The position numbers and the translations under genes were made by a program. DNA of 64,000 nucleotides from the NCBI GenBank assembly GCA_948474755.1, contig CAOLHI010001022.1:248001-312000 (forward strand), given 5' to 3'. The notes beneath the pieces were generated by a model. It worked only from the letters and a program-made list of their open reading frames with translations, was not told the origin of the DNA and did not search any database. Below, one piece after another: positions 32,891 to 47,404 of the stretch. This DNA is from Ctenosaura bakeri (lineage: Eukaryota; Chordata; Lepidosauria; Squamata; Iguanidae). The first letter of the stretch is position 1, and every line of letters starts with the position of its first letter.

Positions 32891-35800
32891 ATTTACACTA
32901 TCCACATGAATGTTACCATCAAGAGCTTTCTGAATGGAGTTTCTTTTGGCTATGTGAACTGGCTCCTAAACATTTATTTCAGTATGAATTTAGAATGCGT
33001 AACTATTTACAACTCTGCTTCATAACTCTATTAGCATGACAGTAGAGATGGTACAGAGTGGTTCAACCGAAGACTAAAGAGTGTCATAGTACCTCTTCTG
33101 TCAAATTAGCTCAGAACTGGACTACTTTTTTTCCTGTTATAGGCCACATTCCCTTTGAAATAATCTGGGGAGAAAGCCAGTGAACTAGGCCAGAGCCTAT
33201 AGTGACTGGGGTCATTTTCCTTTTCTCTAAGATTTATCACACAGAGGGCTACTAAGGAAGGGACTAACTATTTTTAGAGATGTATGAACCACAGGGAGCC
33301 GCATGGAAGCAAGATGAAGGTTGGAACTGACGCTATGGCCAAAAGAGGCCATCTCCTAATATAAATTAGTTACAAGACCTAGAACATAAGTCAGAAGTTT
33401 CCCATCCTCACTAGTAAAAGCTTATTCTTTCTCGTTTTCCTCTCATATTTCGATCACAATTTCCCATAACTTATATTTGCACTGAATGATTACCTTAGAA
33501 TTTGAACAACTTCTAAACAGATGTATCTTCAACCATGCTGTGAGAACAAAACAAAAAGTACTCACAAAAGTCTTTATATGCTATGGTAACATAAAACATA
33601 TGATAACAGAACAAAGAATGCCTCAGATCTTACTAAATGCGATGCACAGGGATCTCCAACAAGTGCAAAGTTTGATAATCTATTTTAATAAATCTGAATG
33701 TGGATGCATTAACATTTAAATAAGCATTATTAAAATAGCTAGAATAAGACAGAATCTTTTTTTTTTTTTAAACAGTGAGATTATAAATGCAAAAATGGTG
33801 AAAATTCTGATTTGGAACATACTCCTGTAATAACCACTGTTTGAGGTTAAGCAACCCACCAGCCCCAGGGAACTTCTAAACTAGTAACTGATGGTTTATG
33901 TATCATCAGAGAGACATCAGTCAGCTAAGATGATTTTTCCCATCTGTCTAGTATTTTATACAACTCAAAGCACTTTTCAGCAGAAGAGGAAATTTGCTGG
34001 CTCAAATAATACATGCATAAAGAAAACACAAGAAGAGGGCATGTTTATCTGACTGGAAAACCTATCAGTAAATAAAACTGAGAGGTGGGAAGAGTAGTAG
34101 CAGCACAGCCAGTACAAAAATCTTGTATTTCAAAATTTCTTCTTCTTGGTGATAGAATAGTTTTTAATATTTCTCCAAGCTGTTATCATACTTCTCTTTC
34201 CTATTCTCACCCACACCACTGAAACTATCCTAGCAACATATAGAAGACAGGCAGACCTCAGTTACTTTCACTTCACTGTCTCCTTCCATGTCACCTGCAA
34301 TCTAGCTTCCTCAAACAAATGTTATTCTTAGCAACTAAGAAAAAAAAATCCTAGTTTTTTTCATCTTGGGAGTGCAAAAAGAAGCCTCCTATACAAACTC
34401 ATTTTTGTGCTTCTTCTGTCTTTTCAAAATAGCACTGTATCTATATTTCATTGGCAGATAACTGAACTCTGCATTAGGATTCTGAAATGATACATACCAA
34501 TTTACTAATTCACTAAACAAAAAAACCCCTTCTATCTTAACCTGTCATGTTTTCATGTTCATTCAATCTCACAAAATGCCAGAACACGCCTTTAACAGAT
34601 GTCTTATTTAAGCAATATGATGTGATGTTCTATGCAGTGGTTAGTTCTACCTCCATCACTATCTCAAAAATACATAGCTTCAGCTACAAATGGTAGACTT
34701 AAGCTCTGAATCTGTCTATTCACTGGACTAGGTAAGTGGAGTCCTGTGTAACTGAAACTATCATGCAAATGAAACTATCATCTCAAATTATAAATACTCA
34801 AGTAAGAAAAACTAACTTTAAAAACTAGTTAACATTAAATTAGCCTTTTCTTAAATAGCTAACTACGTAGATTATAGCATATTCCTATGACTGTCTGCGT
34901 CTCTGTCTAATAAATGCACAGAAAGTATATAGAAGAGAGACTATGCTGGAATTGCTCAACTGCCTACACAAGAAGAGTGAATCAGACAACATACACAATC
35001 CTTTGAACAGCTGAAAAGAGACAAAAGAGACTACAGTGCTAGGTGGGGGAACTCTGAAAAAACAGAGGAAATTTTCAGTAATAATGAAGAGACAGCCAGT
35101 ACATGTTGTGATAAATTCACCTCTTTTAGTAAATACATTTGGTTAATTGTGCATTTGTTCTTAGATACTTTCAAGTGTCCTCTACAAAAATACCCTCTAT
35201 CTGGTGGGTGTTTGTTGGCCTATATACTTCTTTTAAAATTTTTGTGAATTAGGAAGGCAGAACACCAAAAGATAAAAATCATCAGTACTTAGCTTGTATA
35301 AGACTAAATGTATGACCCCAGTATCATTACTAGCACAGAGTTCCCAACTGTTCTTATTCTCAGGGTCTCCCTGACAGTGAATTAGGCTCACCAGGAATGA
35401 AATGGTAATGTAGAGACAGATGCAGTCACAAAATAGCAGCAGAAAGAGGTGTTGACATTGGTAGCTGGCAATTCCTTATATTATTTTATATTGATACTTA
35501 ATCTTTGTTTGGAAATGGTTATATGATTCACTGCAGTAATTTCTTTGCAGAAGGTTTCTACAGTTCAAGTGTCCTCCACCTAAATCAGGAAACATTGGCT
35601 TAGAAAGTATTTAGCCTCCAGAGGACTGCACTCTTTAGACTGCATCTCACTACATAAAAGAACTTTCTCCTATACACAAGCAGCAAAATGTGACATCTCA
35701 AGAACCTTTGAGAAGATGAAGTTCTGCCAACATTTTCAACACCAACATCAGACCTGTCATTCAGATAAGTTTTTTTCTTACCAACTGTCATGGCTTTACA

Positions 35801-36884
35801 CATTCAAAAGTAGATATTATAACTACGGTAACTACAACCAGTTCATAGGCTGTTTCTCCTCCTTCAGTTCTTAGGTCATAAAAAATTATTAGCTTGTTTA
35901 CATTTACTTCCTTGAGAATATCAGTTCTTTCAAAATGAATGAGGTATAGAATTTCTAAAGTTCCTGTTAAGACCTAGTGCTGTTTCAGACATCTGGCTCA
36001 ACTAAAACCACAGATGGTGAGCTCTTCCATGAATCTTTTTCCAAGCTCTGCACTACAGTAGGTTGATTGGAGTATACAAAGGTCATACTGAACTCAGATT
36101 TGCCAGCTATAAAAACAAATACATTTTCTGTATTTTGAAACACAATAAAGATGCATTTTTACTTTTCTTCTGAGAAGACAAAGCTGCTAAACCATACATT
36201 CATAAAACTATTTATCAGTGAGGAGTATCTGCCAGCACACAGCATCAGACTATCTGAATCAGGTTTACCATCTTGTCAGAACCTGCAATTTGTGCCAGTT
36301 CTGTACAGAAGCAATATAAACACTGTATTATTAGATGGGAGCGCAATAGCTATAAAAATAATTATAGATCATTACTTAATAGAAGCACTTTTTTCCCTTC
36401 TTATCTGGATCAAAGCATTTTATACAAATGGCAAGGCCACACAAGAATCTAAAGAATTAAAACCTATTATCTCAAATGATAAGTGATCTGTGCCTGTAAA
36501 TATTTCAGTTTAAACATCTAAAACATGCATAAGATCAACAGACTTCCATCCTTTCTTTTCTTTTTTACATTACCAATCAAATATATTTGTTCTGGTGCAG
36601 CTATTATTCCCTTTCATAAAAATCAATGTTAATGAAATATAAACCTGAAGTCTCATTAAGTTAATATTTCTCCACTGCGTGTGGGCCAATATTAAACAGC
36701 AGCAAGTCCTATTTTGTAGTGCTGAATTCATGCCCATAAGATAATTTATTATGAATGCTCTTGATTTCACTGGTGCTTCATAGTATTAGTCCCAAAGGCA
36801 TCCAATATTAACAGGTTTGACATTTATGGTATGCAAGACTACAGTCTTATGAGCATGGATTGAGGGCTGGTAATGATCATTTTT

Positions 36885-37056
36885 GGATGACTGGAGGAGC
36901 AATCCACGTACATCTGCACCGCTCAATATATAAATAAAAGTTTTAAAAAGTCCAATTTACAAAAGACTTTATATTTTTTTTATAACATTACCTCTTTTGA
37001 TTTTTATAGGGGGCGAGAGAAGCACCTGTGCATGTGAATTGCTCCTCCAGCCATCC
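36885..37056. mobile_element. Short inverted-repeat element (172 bp)
   Basis: The left arm GGATGACTGGAGGAGCAATC, continuing CACGTACATCTGCACC, pairs with the right arm, which reads in reverse GGATGGCTGGAGGAGCAATT, continuing CACATGCACAGGTGC. The arms are about 40 bp, and the middle is AT-rich. A shorter relative lies at 20503-20610. Superfamily unknown. Confidence 0.65.
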
Positions 37057-40000
37057 TGAGAATGGCATTTCAAAAATGATTCTTTGTGAGGACCTGCCAC
37101 TGACAACAAATGTGGGGATCTCTTCTTATCTCTGTGATTCCTGCATGAGACTTAACACTACTGTGATGTTTCCAGAGGAAAATGGAATGAAAATAATTTG
37201 CTGAACAGAAGTTTAACATCCAGTAATACACATAACTCTTAATTAGCTCAACACATCTCACTATCTCTTTCTCATCACACTTTTTCCACTATCTCCTCAT
37301 AATCCCAGGTGACCCTAACTTACTGTTCTGAAACTAACTAATCCCCTATCTCTTTCCCTCACTATCATACCCACTTAACTTTTTAACACCCTTTTACATA
37401 TTCAGCCAACCACCACTCACCCCAATATATAATGCTCTTACCCCCTCCAAATCAACCACTTTCTGTGTTACACAATCTCCATTTTGTGTTCACTAGCTCT
37501 AGCAGTAGCTCTAGATTATAAAGCCAGTGGTCCGAATCTCCTCACTGAGCAGAAATAAAGAAGGTAGCACTTGCTTTCCAAGGCTTCGGGCAGAGGCTTT
37601 GCTTAGTCTTACTAACCAATTACCCTGCAGCTAGAGATCCCAGGCAGTAGGCCCTTCCACACACTGTGAAGCTTCTCTGTCTGTGAGCTGTCAATCCAAA
37701 TGCTTAAAGATACTGGGTAAGCAGAATCTCTTCACCTAAAAAATTAAACTGGTCTAGATCATAAATATAAAGTCCCTAATTTCTTAAGTATTGATTGAAA
37801 ATAACAGTTCTCTCTACCCACATCAAATTTAGAATGTCTTCTGACCCCTTAAACATGAGCAAACAAAGCAGCCTTAAACAGCTTTCCCAGCAGCTAGGAA
37901 ACACAAGCAGCAGAATGTCAGCTGGCCCATAAGGTTAGTGGCAGAAAGGAGATAAAAGCAAATGAAGAATTCCAAGTGGAAGGAGTCACTCTCTATTGTT
38001 TAACTTCCAGGGAGATGCAAGTGGGAATGGCTATGCTCTGTATATTCCACAGCAGTACTGTGAACAGTCAGAAAGGGATCAACATTCCAATTCATTTATG
38101 GCAGGGGTGGAGAAAAGTAGAAACTGCAAGTGAACTCCAATGGCTGTTTTTGGGATTCCTCAGCACCCTCAATATTTTTTTTAACAAATACACAAAACAA
38201 TTGGTTAAAAATACTTCCCATCCCAATTCCCTGACTTCCAAGTGACTTCCTGGTTAAGCTTCCTGGGCTTAAAACAGCATAAGTAAGGAGGCAACATGGC
38301 ATAAATGACCCTTTGGCATTTTAGAAATAATAAAAAAGGGGGCCGTGGGGAGATGCAGGTCTTCATGGTCCAATGAGGGGGGCTGTCATTCAACCTGCAA
38401 TCTGTGACAGTTACCTATTCCTGACATATGAGATGATCGGAAGAAAGAACAGCATCCCAATGGTGTCTGTTTCATCTCTAGTTACTTTCCTAAATTCTGC
38501 AAAGCCTAATTGGATCTGAGATTATATGGCTGTCAATATCCCCAGCTCCAACGTTACTGCTATACAGAGTGCCCTCCCAGTATTTCTTAGGGGACAGCAA
38601 AGATAGAACACCCAACTCACCCCCCATATAATCAAATGAAAGACATGAGGCATTACAGGAAAGGTGACATAGGGATACTAAAATACAATTATACTTTACC
38701 CATCACAGATACAAGAAATTAAAATAATGATTTCAAAGTAACATCACCCACCCTTTGTCAAGGATGGCTGGATGTCACAGGAAACAAAAGCTTCTAGTAG
38801 TTGATCCAAACCAGTCAATGTAAACTTACAGATTTCAACTTGCCATAAACCAAAGAGGAAATTGTTCTTTGGCAATTATGTTGCAAGTTATTAAAGTGGT
38901 GTCTTCTAAAAATGCCAATTTATATAAGCTTCAGTTATTTAATAGTTACAGTAAATCAAATAGGAAATCAAGTATTTAATTTCAGGCAGAAAAAATATCT
39001 TAAAATTTTATTGGACTTCTGGGTATTCATTTCTAACAGTCATAAAACATAACTTATTTGATAAGGGTGCATATATTCCTCTGGCTGGATATAGACAGCA
39101 TGGTTCCAGTCAGTTCTCAGCAATTACAGTAGTTCTTACTTTATAAATAGAATTCAGACATAATAGAACAGGGATGCATGTATTTTCCAAAGTCCATTTA
39201 CATTGCTGCACTTTTAAAAATTGTAAGTGAACAATACAATAAAACCTCTTTCCGTAATCCTACACCAGGTTCTTTTGCCCTGTGAAACAATTAAAAAATA
39301 AAATCTAAAGGCAATGGCAGCAATAGTAGCCTGGACTTGTAGAAAAATGTCTTGAAGTTAATTCACGGCCTCCTTTCTGCCTTGGAACAATAGCTTTGTA
39401 GTACCATAGCACACATTTTCTTTCTGAAAATGTTCATTCTCACCTACATAATTCATTTGATAATATAGTTAGCAGGCAATCACATTTAACACACTGAGCT
39501 CACAGGACCGTGAAGAAATTTTTGCTTAAAATACTTAATGTTTATTTTCTTCATTCTGAAGGTAAGCAGAAACATTTTAGCAACACATTCCAACTTACAC
39601 CTAGCCAGAAACGTATGACACTGAATTCAACGGGCTTAGTTTTAGATTGCTGGATATAACACTGCAGATTAAACATAAGAAGTCTACATTATACACAGTA
39701 AAATTGGTTGTGTTATCTCTAAAACAATTACTTTGTCCTTTGATTATCCAAATTTTATGACATAAAATATTTTTGATGTTTGCGTCTGCCAAAATCATGC
39801 TCCGGAGGGTCTTCCAGTCCTTCATAGGTATGTGAGGTTTTCAGGGGACTGGAGCAGGAAGGAAAGATCTTACGCAGACAGCCTTAGGCTAGCTTCTACT
39901 CTTGTGAAAGGCTGGTCTTGAATATAGTGCCTAGTTTCCAATGAATGAAGATTTTAAAAGCCATTTAAATAAAGCAATTGAGTATCAGATGAAAATTGGC

Positions 40001-41414
40001 AAGGATGCAATTAGACTAAGAAGACTTCAGTATGTGCCTAATCCATGATTTAAGATTTGCCAGTTCTACCTTCAATTCACAGACGCCTTGAAGGCATCTT
40101 CAGATCCTTGAAGGATTACATGCTCACTGTATATCAAACCTACTACTAAATCATCAAGTTTCTTGCGCGGTTATGTCTTCCAAATATTCTGGTTTAGAAC
40201 TGGGTATAGGATTTTCTTTTCACTTTAGGTTCTCAATTATAAATTGTATCTCCTCACTTCAGAGAACCACAGTTCACAGAAAAAGCCTAAAAAAAAGTGG
40301 ATGGTCATGTTTCCTAAGCCCCTTCCTGTGTACTTTTCTACTAATTCTTGACATTTCTTTGTCACTCTATAGTAGAAATTCTCTGAGCAGTTCACAAATA
40401 CAACCATTAAAATACAGTACAGTAAAGCAATAATGTAAAAAATAAAATAAAAACTAAATGTATATTTATAAACAAAGAATTTTTAAATGCCAAACTCAAA
40501 ACAAACTTATTTTAATGGCTTGAATAAACAAAAAAGTCAACTTATGGGACCCAAGAGATCACCAAGAAGAAACCAGATGTCCCAGACGCCCCATCACCAG
40601 TATGCCACCACTGAAGAGGCCCTCTTCTTCACTCATTTAGCAGAGATGCTCACAATAATGCATCGTTAGGGTAAGTATATGGGGGAAAAGGCTACATTTT
40701 TCTTTTCTTTCATGTTAAACTCAATTCTTCCTTCAGCTTTGCATAGCTGCCAAGGATGAGCTTGATAATTATCTAAATTCTGTATATTTTCTTTCAATTC
40801 CATGAGAATAAATTGAACAAGATACAGTTTGTTTGGCTCCCATTCAGTAATACTAGCAGCCATAGCAAAATTCTTAAGTGCACCTCCTCCTCAGTTGGCT
40901 TGACAATTCACTGACAAAACTGCAACAGCTTAACCAGACTTTTCTCATTTTAAGTCGATTTGGATATTAAATGTCATGTTGAAAACTACTGAAGGCCCAT
41001 TTGTGAATTTCAAAAGAGAGTAGGCTCCTGCTGCTAATTAAACTAAAATCATTTCTTGCAGAAGGAGGTATGCCAAAGTAGATAGTAAAGACAAGCCAGC
41101 AACACAGAGTAGAGTAGTGCTCAGAATTTTAAGGTGTGGCTGATAACTAATCATGTTAAAATCCCAGTGAAATCATCAGTGTTACAAGAATTCGGTGTCA
41201 CTGTAATAGCAGTTTTTAACAGAAAGAAGTCAATTAAACATTTTAAATATGAAGATTTTTTTCTTTTTTTTAACTTTAGGGTATCTCTGTTGCTCTTTGG
41301 GAGATATCTGTGCTTAATTCCTGGGGAAATCAGAGAGTATTGGCTACTGAATGTCTCATCAATTCAGATCCTTTCACAGAACATATCAGCTATCATTACA
41401 ATGGTTTATTTTAC

Positions 41415-41489
41415 CTTGAGGAGATAAGTAGGGATGTTGCTGAAGTCCACTGGCAATTTCAGAAGGAACCGAGCTGAGAATTCACCTGT
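41415..41489 (-). CDS. BABAM2: BABAM2 internal coding exon, about residues 166-190
   Basis: A 75-bp exon of 25 codons, phase 0 at both ends, encoding [20 protein letters not shown] followed by TYLLK. It matches human BABAM2 residues 166-190 without a visible change. The acceptor has a strong pyrimidine tract (ATTTTTCTTTTTTCACAG) and the donor is GTAAAA after CTCAAG, weaker than the other donors in this gene. The next exon downstream is almost 30 kb away, so this weak donor sits in front of the longest intron in the window. Confidence 0.97.
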
Positions 41490-42978
41490 CTGTGAAAAAA
41501 GAAAAATATGAGACCTATAATAAATTAATATCCCTGTGTGGAAACAGTAGCAACTAAGATCTTACATTAAACCTCTTAGAAGATCACTGTTTTATGAAGC
41601 AATATTTTTCTAATAATTAAGAGAACTCACTCCAATCCTAACTTGAAACTAAGTAAATATTCATTGTTTAACAAGTAATACTTCAAACCCTGTCTGTCAA
41701 AATTATAGGACTGCGATTTTTAGTGAAAAGCTACTCAGATGGCAACCTATAACCAGATTAGACTATGCTGAAATCTCAACAATACATTTATCATTACTGG
41801 TTAATTCTTGCAATGAAAGGCTAAACTAATTTGCAACATTTTCTTTCTTTGTAATGTTTTTCCAACTGATATGTATGAATACTTAAAAAAAATTACTAAA
41901 AGTGATGTATTTATATTAGCATTACTGAATTCCTAGTAAGTTTTGTGGCTATATCTTCTCAGTATAACCATCCCTATGAAGCCACATAAGTACTGTCTGA
42001 GGCATAATTACACAAAAATACTTCTAATGTCACTGTTTTGATGGAGTATGATCATTCTTAAGTTGTATAACTTGCCTCAAAAATGCCGCCAAAAGCTTAT
42101 ACTTAGACTTCCTCCAACTGGATCACTCCAGACTTCTGGAACTACAATTCTCATTATTCCTGTTACCTATTCTGGCCTAGGGTTGATGAGAAACGTAGAC
42201 CAAATATATAGACAGGCACCCAGATTGACAAATGCTGCACAGGTCTAATATGCAGCCAGCCTTTGCCTACATCTAAGCATATCTAAGCCATTTTCCCCTT
42301 TCTTCAGAGTCTCATGGCTAACTTATGAGAGATGATAGGGGCTTGTATGAATAAGTATGTTTATACCATCAAGTAAAACATTAATTTTAAAAATAGTTGA
42401 CTGTGGATAGTAATATTAATTCTATAATAGAATCTGCAGCCAAGTTAGTAGTAAAAGTGATTTTCCCAGAAGGCCACTTTAAGAAGTGATATAGCATCTC
42501 AAGTCCTATCTCTTAATGTGATGTGACAGTACCTGCAATTACAATTTTCCTGACACTTGTTTGCTTTTAAGACTGGCACATTTAAAGGCTAGATTTGTCA
42601 CAGGCACCTTCAGCTGCTGACTTTTAAACTAAAATTAAGTATGAGAAGAATTGTGATAAGAAAACAAATCTAAAGATTATATCTGACATTAGCAGAATCT
42701 GAGTTCTTTTCTTTTGTCTTTAACCTATAGGGCATGGTCCTGTGTGGCCCTTAGCTCCATACAACAGTTCCAGAACTAGTTGTTTACCTAGAAATCAGGG
42801 TCAAGTAAGGTAATACAGCTGATGAGCAAAACTGGGAGTGAAGAGCAAGAAGGGTAAATTAGGGACATCTTATTTAAGGACTATAAACCTAAAACAAACA
42901 GGTTTCCCAGACCCATAGTTAGGTCGCCATCGTGAAAGATTCTCTAGAAATCTTGCATTATTTTGCTAGTACACATAC
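41490..42978 (-). other. BABAM2: BABAM2 intron between the residue 101-165 and 166-190 exons
   Basis: A 1489-bp intron with donor GTATGTG and acceptor TTTTTTCACAG. The only repeat I recognise is the degenerate 'ggactacaactccca'-type repeat at about 42112-42242. The rest is unannotated AT-rich sequence. Confidence 0.85.
42112..42242. repeat. Degenerate 'ggactacaactccca'-type interspersed repeat
   Basis: 'ccagacttctggaactacaattctcattattcc' and, further on, 'gacaggcacccagattgacaaatgctg' follow the layout of the common vertebrate repeat (cagatgttttggactacaactcccatcattcc … ggcaccaggttgg..aaggctg). Confidence 0.5.
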
Positions 42979-43173
42979 CCAGCTGTTCTTTTTCCCTGCA
43001 TATATTTCCATGTTCTCTCCATACTGTGGCTCCTCAAGTAATGTTTGATATTCAAACATGAGACGAGAGCTCTCACGTAGTCTGCTGCACTGGAACTGGT
43101 GATACTGCTGCACAAGCTCTTTTACAACAAGCAGGAGGCATTCAGGGTTAGAAGGATTCCAAGAGGCTAGGTT
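42979..43173 (-). CDS. BABAM2: BABAM2 internal coding exon, about residues 101-165
   Basis: This is the largest exon here: 195 bp, exactly 65 codons, phase 0 on both sides. It starts [20 protein letters not shown], continues through [20 protein letters not shown] and ends in an [19 protein letters not shown] stretch. It completes the first UEV-like domain (to about residue 147 in human) and enters the linker to the second half. The only difference I see from the remembered human sequence is Ser for Asn just before the final Trp. The acceptor is a T-run followed by TTGCATAG; the donor is GTATGTG. The intron to the next exon is only about 1.5 kb, the shortest in the window. Confidence 0.98.
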
Positions 43174-45689
43174 CTATGCAATAAAAAAACAAGAACCAAC
43201 TTAACCTTCAAACGCTGGAGGAGTAACATAACTGGTTATTCACTAAGTGAGGTGCTAGTTAGACCAACTTGTATGGCATTCCAAATACTTAAGAGAGTCA
43301 GTTATCAGCTTCACCATCAGTGTCAAGTTTTGTGGGTCCTTTGGTACCTCCTCCCAGTAAGCCCTTGGGCAGTGGTGCTGCCTCCAAGCAGCAGTGGCAC
43401 CAGCACTCTCCTCCTCCGCTTGCATGAATGGAGGCAGACGAATGCAGCAGCAAAAAGACCCTGACGGCTTCACTTGCCTTTGACACTCTACAATAAATAT
43501 GGAGTCCAATCCAGCACTATTCTATACGATGCTATGATGTTAAGGGCATTAAGACTCAACTGAAGTAGCAGTTCAGGAGCAAGAGGCTGTATTCAAGTGG
43601 CTGTAGCCAGCAGTATTTTGAGTCAGCAGCAAGGCAAGTAGTTGACCCTCCTTGTCAAGCCACAAACAACTGACTGATGCTGCCAACTCAACAGTAGGTC
43701 TGACTGGTCCAAGTCAATATTGCTTTAACGTAGCAAGTAAAAAAAAAAATGAGGAAGAAGAAAAAGCAGACTCTAATGCAACATCTGAAATGACATTTGT
43801 TTCCTACATACTTCAGGCACAGTTATCAATTTATTAATATTTTATTGAGTTGAACAGAACAGAAAATATTGCCATTAATTTCAGTTTATCCAATTTAGTT
43901 GTCAGATGTACACCATATATTCTGCAGGAAATTAATCTTGTATCACAAGGTCAGAAGTAAGTTAGCAAGCAAGTAAGTAAGCATACTCTGTACAGCTTCC
44001 ATTTCCTTTTCACAAGGTTTTAGGCAAACACCCTTTCCAGAAATCTGTAGGATGTAATGTGCTAGTACAGGCTGCTATCATCACAATGAGGAATGTGAAA
44101 AAACTCCCACATTTTTGTTGTGTTACATCACTAGTATTGTGTTAAAGGAAATGACCAACATCTTCATAAATGACCTATACTAGGGAGGAACAATTCCCCA
44201 CCCCATAAAAGAGAGCCAAAGAAACACTGCTCCTCACATCACCTTTTAAACAAAAAGAAAGAAAGAGCAAGAAAGAGGATGCTGTCATTTGTTCTTTTCA
44301 TGATTGTTTCCAACAACAAACTGAATAATGTTGCATCAGGACAGTTTCAGAATGACTTTTCCACCCTAACAAATCAATTTTAGAAACAAACAAACAAACA
44401 AAAAATCATCTCACCAAACAGCTATTTCACTTTAAAGCCAAATAGACATTTTGAAGTGTTAAGTCATAATAAATGAGTCACTCGGAGTACAATTAGTTAT
44501 TTCACGTGTCTCATGTTAAAGAAACAGCTTAAAGAAGTCTGTATTTAATATTAATCTGTTAAAACACTATACTTACAATCTATATAAAGTGAAAAGCTGC
44601 TCTTGCATGTAAAAGAACAGAGAAAAATACAACTTAACTAAAGTTAACTGGATAAGATAATCATATGGTGCTTCTGGAAGGTTTGAGAAAACTGATAATC
44701 AAATAAGGCCTTCTAATTGTCTCTTTGAAAGGAGGACAAAGTCAAAAATCTCTTGAAATTGCCCTTTCTTTTGTCTAAAATGGCATAATTTTACAGAAAA
44801 AAGAGGCACAAGGCCGCAAAACCAACCACTGTTGCTTATGCTCCTAGGCGGTGTAAAGGTTGAACAATTTCAAACCAGACAGGTTTGTTATAGCTGCTAA
44901 GTAGCATAAATATTTACTCCCAAAATAAACACAAGACTTAAAATCATTTAACTAAGTGGCTGTCTATGTGACTTAACTGGCTTTGATTTTTTTTTTAAAA
45001 AAACTCTTTAAAAAAAACCCTGTCATTTAGGAATGACAGGTCAACAATAAGAACCAATTAAGGAACAAATGCTGTGCAGGGACAATTAAACACAACAGAC
45101 AGGTTAACGTAGTTATCGGTTTTCAGTAAAAAGAAATACAGTTAATTGTGCAGCACCAGCACCACAGAAATGGCAATATATATTGGCAGAAGCATTTTGC
45201 AATTTGCAGATGACTACCTTCTTTCCTGGCACATTCCAGGACAGCATGACTTAAAACAGTTTTTCCATCTTTACCATGTGCTTTCAAGTGGGTAAGATTC
45301 CAGGAAATCAACCACTCACTTGAATTTGTAAGATATATTTCTTTCAAAGAAAAGTACATTCAAAAGTTGGACAAAACATTCATTAGTTGTGTTTAGCCAG
45401 ACTTTTCTTTCCCTGAAGGATCAAAAGGCAGCAATCATAAAATGAGAGAAAACAATATATTTTTATTATATTGTATAAATTTTTTGAACTCTAGACCTAG
45501 ACATTTTTAACACAAGGTATGAATGAGGCTTTACATTTTAACACTGTCAACTGCTTTTCCTATGAGCCTAAGGAAAGTCAGGAAAAAGATGGGTTATGAA
45601 AACTCATGAGTTGTGGACCGAGAAAGAGAACATTTAAAATCATCAACACCAAACAATATGTTTCTGCAGTGGCCAGGAATGCACTTACA

Positions 45690-46292
45690 CAACTGTACTG
45701 TTGTGTCGTTCCTGGTGTTCTCCGATCTGGACACAGAGATACATCTCTCCAGTACAGCCATTTGGATTACTTTATCATGTTATATGAAACCTTTGAAGAG
45801 CACTTGGACATCAGTTGGTCCAAAATACTTTAGCCAAACTGTTAAGTGGGATTGGTTACAAAGAGAACATAACTTCCTTGTTACAATAGCTCCACTGGTT
45901 GCTGGTCCCCTTCCAAATACAATTCAAAGTGTTGGATATCAGTTCCAGGCTATCTGAATGACCAGGTTCTTCCACACAAGCCTGCCCAAACTCTGAGATC
46001 TGCAAGGGAAACTCTTATCTTGGCCCCACCACTTTCAGCATGCAAATTGATGACCATCTGAGAGAGGGCCTTCCCAGTCACTGCTCTCAGACTATGGAAA
46101 TCCCTTCAAATGAAGGAAAGATGGCCGCCTCCCTTCTCTTCTTCTGCCAGAAGGCAAATAATTTTCTATTCAAGCAGGACTGATTTAATTATAATATTGA
46201 TAATTTATTGTACTTTTATTAGTACTTGTTTCTTTAATAATGTAACCTGCCACTGGTTGTGGTTCTGGGAGAAATCTAAGATACAAATTAAA
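45690..46292 (+). mobile_element. L2-type LINE relic, RT C-terminus to 3' end
   Basis: Degenerate but ordered L2 landmarks lie on the plus strand. 'ctccactggttgctggtccccttcc' corresponds to the HWLPV block. 'ccaggctatctgaatgaccagg' is the GYL-D block. 'ctctgagatctgcaa' is the LRSA block. 'gagagagggccttc' then 'agactatggaaatccctt' is the ERAF..LWNSLP block. 'ttctgccagaaggcaaa' then 'ctattcaagcagg' is the FCQKAK..FRQ block. A short UTR follows, ending near 'aaatctaagatacaaatta'. Confidence 0.75.
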
Positions 46293-47404
46293 AGAGATTG
46301 AGAGAGAGAATCTCTTTCATAGATGTGATTTTTCAATTTCTAGTATCAGAAAAAGTCTGCAAAAGATGCAATGTGTTCATATCAATAAAAGAATAAGAAA
46401 ACTGTGAGGGTTTTTTTTAATTAAATGGAACCTGTTTTTCTTAAGAATGTGCTTAAGCATCCAGGTTGCTGGAATATCTTCCAGGAACGTGACTCTGAAG
46501 AAGACAGCTTGCTACTGTTTTTCCTGGCTGAACTACAGAAAACAGCAAGATCTTAGTTAGTGTATTTTTTCATATTTTTAGGAGGAGGGAATTAAGTGAA
46601 ATAATTGTCAAGAAAAATAAATGTCAGGAAACACAAGATATCAAGCCCTTGATAGCAGTGAGGAAGATTAAATTTATGCAGAGCTTTTCCTCACTGATTA
46701 ATCACAAGGATGACATAAGTTCAATATGAAAGCAAAGGAAAGATTTAACTTATTTACTGTGATATGCCTTAAAATATCTATACAAAATGAAACATTTTAT
46801 CCTGAAGTAGTTTTGAAAGCTATCAGTGGCACACACTAACAACAAACGATGAAGTTTAGTAATCTAATTAATTGTTCTGTGTATGCAATAATCTTTTATA
46901 CTATCATATACTTGTTACTGATTACTTTTTCTGTTGTACGGAAAATCTCATGGCTTATTCACACATTACATGTTTATATGCATATTCCAAATGTTTAGTG
47001 GTTGGAGTCAAACATAGCCATGGATCAGAATTCCATAAACTGAATACCCCTACAGATAGAAGATGACATATGAATTCTACCATTTCTCCCTTCTCTTTAC
47101 AGCAACTATGTCCCTCAATGTATTTTCTGGTTTGCTGGAGAATCCTCCAAATTCCATGGAGGGCAGCAGTGGGGCTACTGGAAGAAACAGAAAAGTGATG
47201 GAAATCTCCCTCTGCAAACAAATTTTAAGGTTAGCAGAACAGAAGTCTTTGACGGATCTAACTCACTTCTGCAAATGGAAAAGAGGGTTCCATTCACAGC
47301 ACAGTATTATATTATATTCTTACACCTAAGACTGTAAAGTGTGGAATTTAAAAAACATGCCTGAACATACTGTCAGGCAGCTATATTTATCAGACAATCA
47401 GGAC

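Larger units (their letters stand above)
11566..41414 (-). other. BABAM2: BABAM2 intron between the residue 166-190 and 191-227 exons (about 29.8 kb)
   Basis: Both splice sites are in the window: donor GTAAAA next to 41414 and acceptor CATATAG next to 11566. Recognised repeats are listed separately. In 11566-12857, 17700-18457, 19510-20500, 21085-22550, 23050-23225, 24560-25440, 25720-27985, 28490-30745, 30985-32580, 32891-36884 and 37060-41414 I see only unannotated AT-rich sequence with short simple repeats (for example the ACAA run at 12040-12065, the A-rich run at 21360-21400 and poly-T near 33760). None of the open frames in these stretches has a recognisable domain. Confidence 0.85.
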
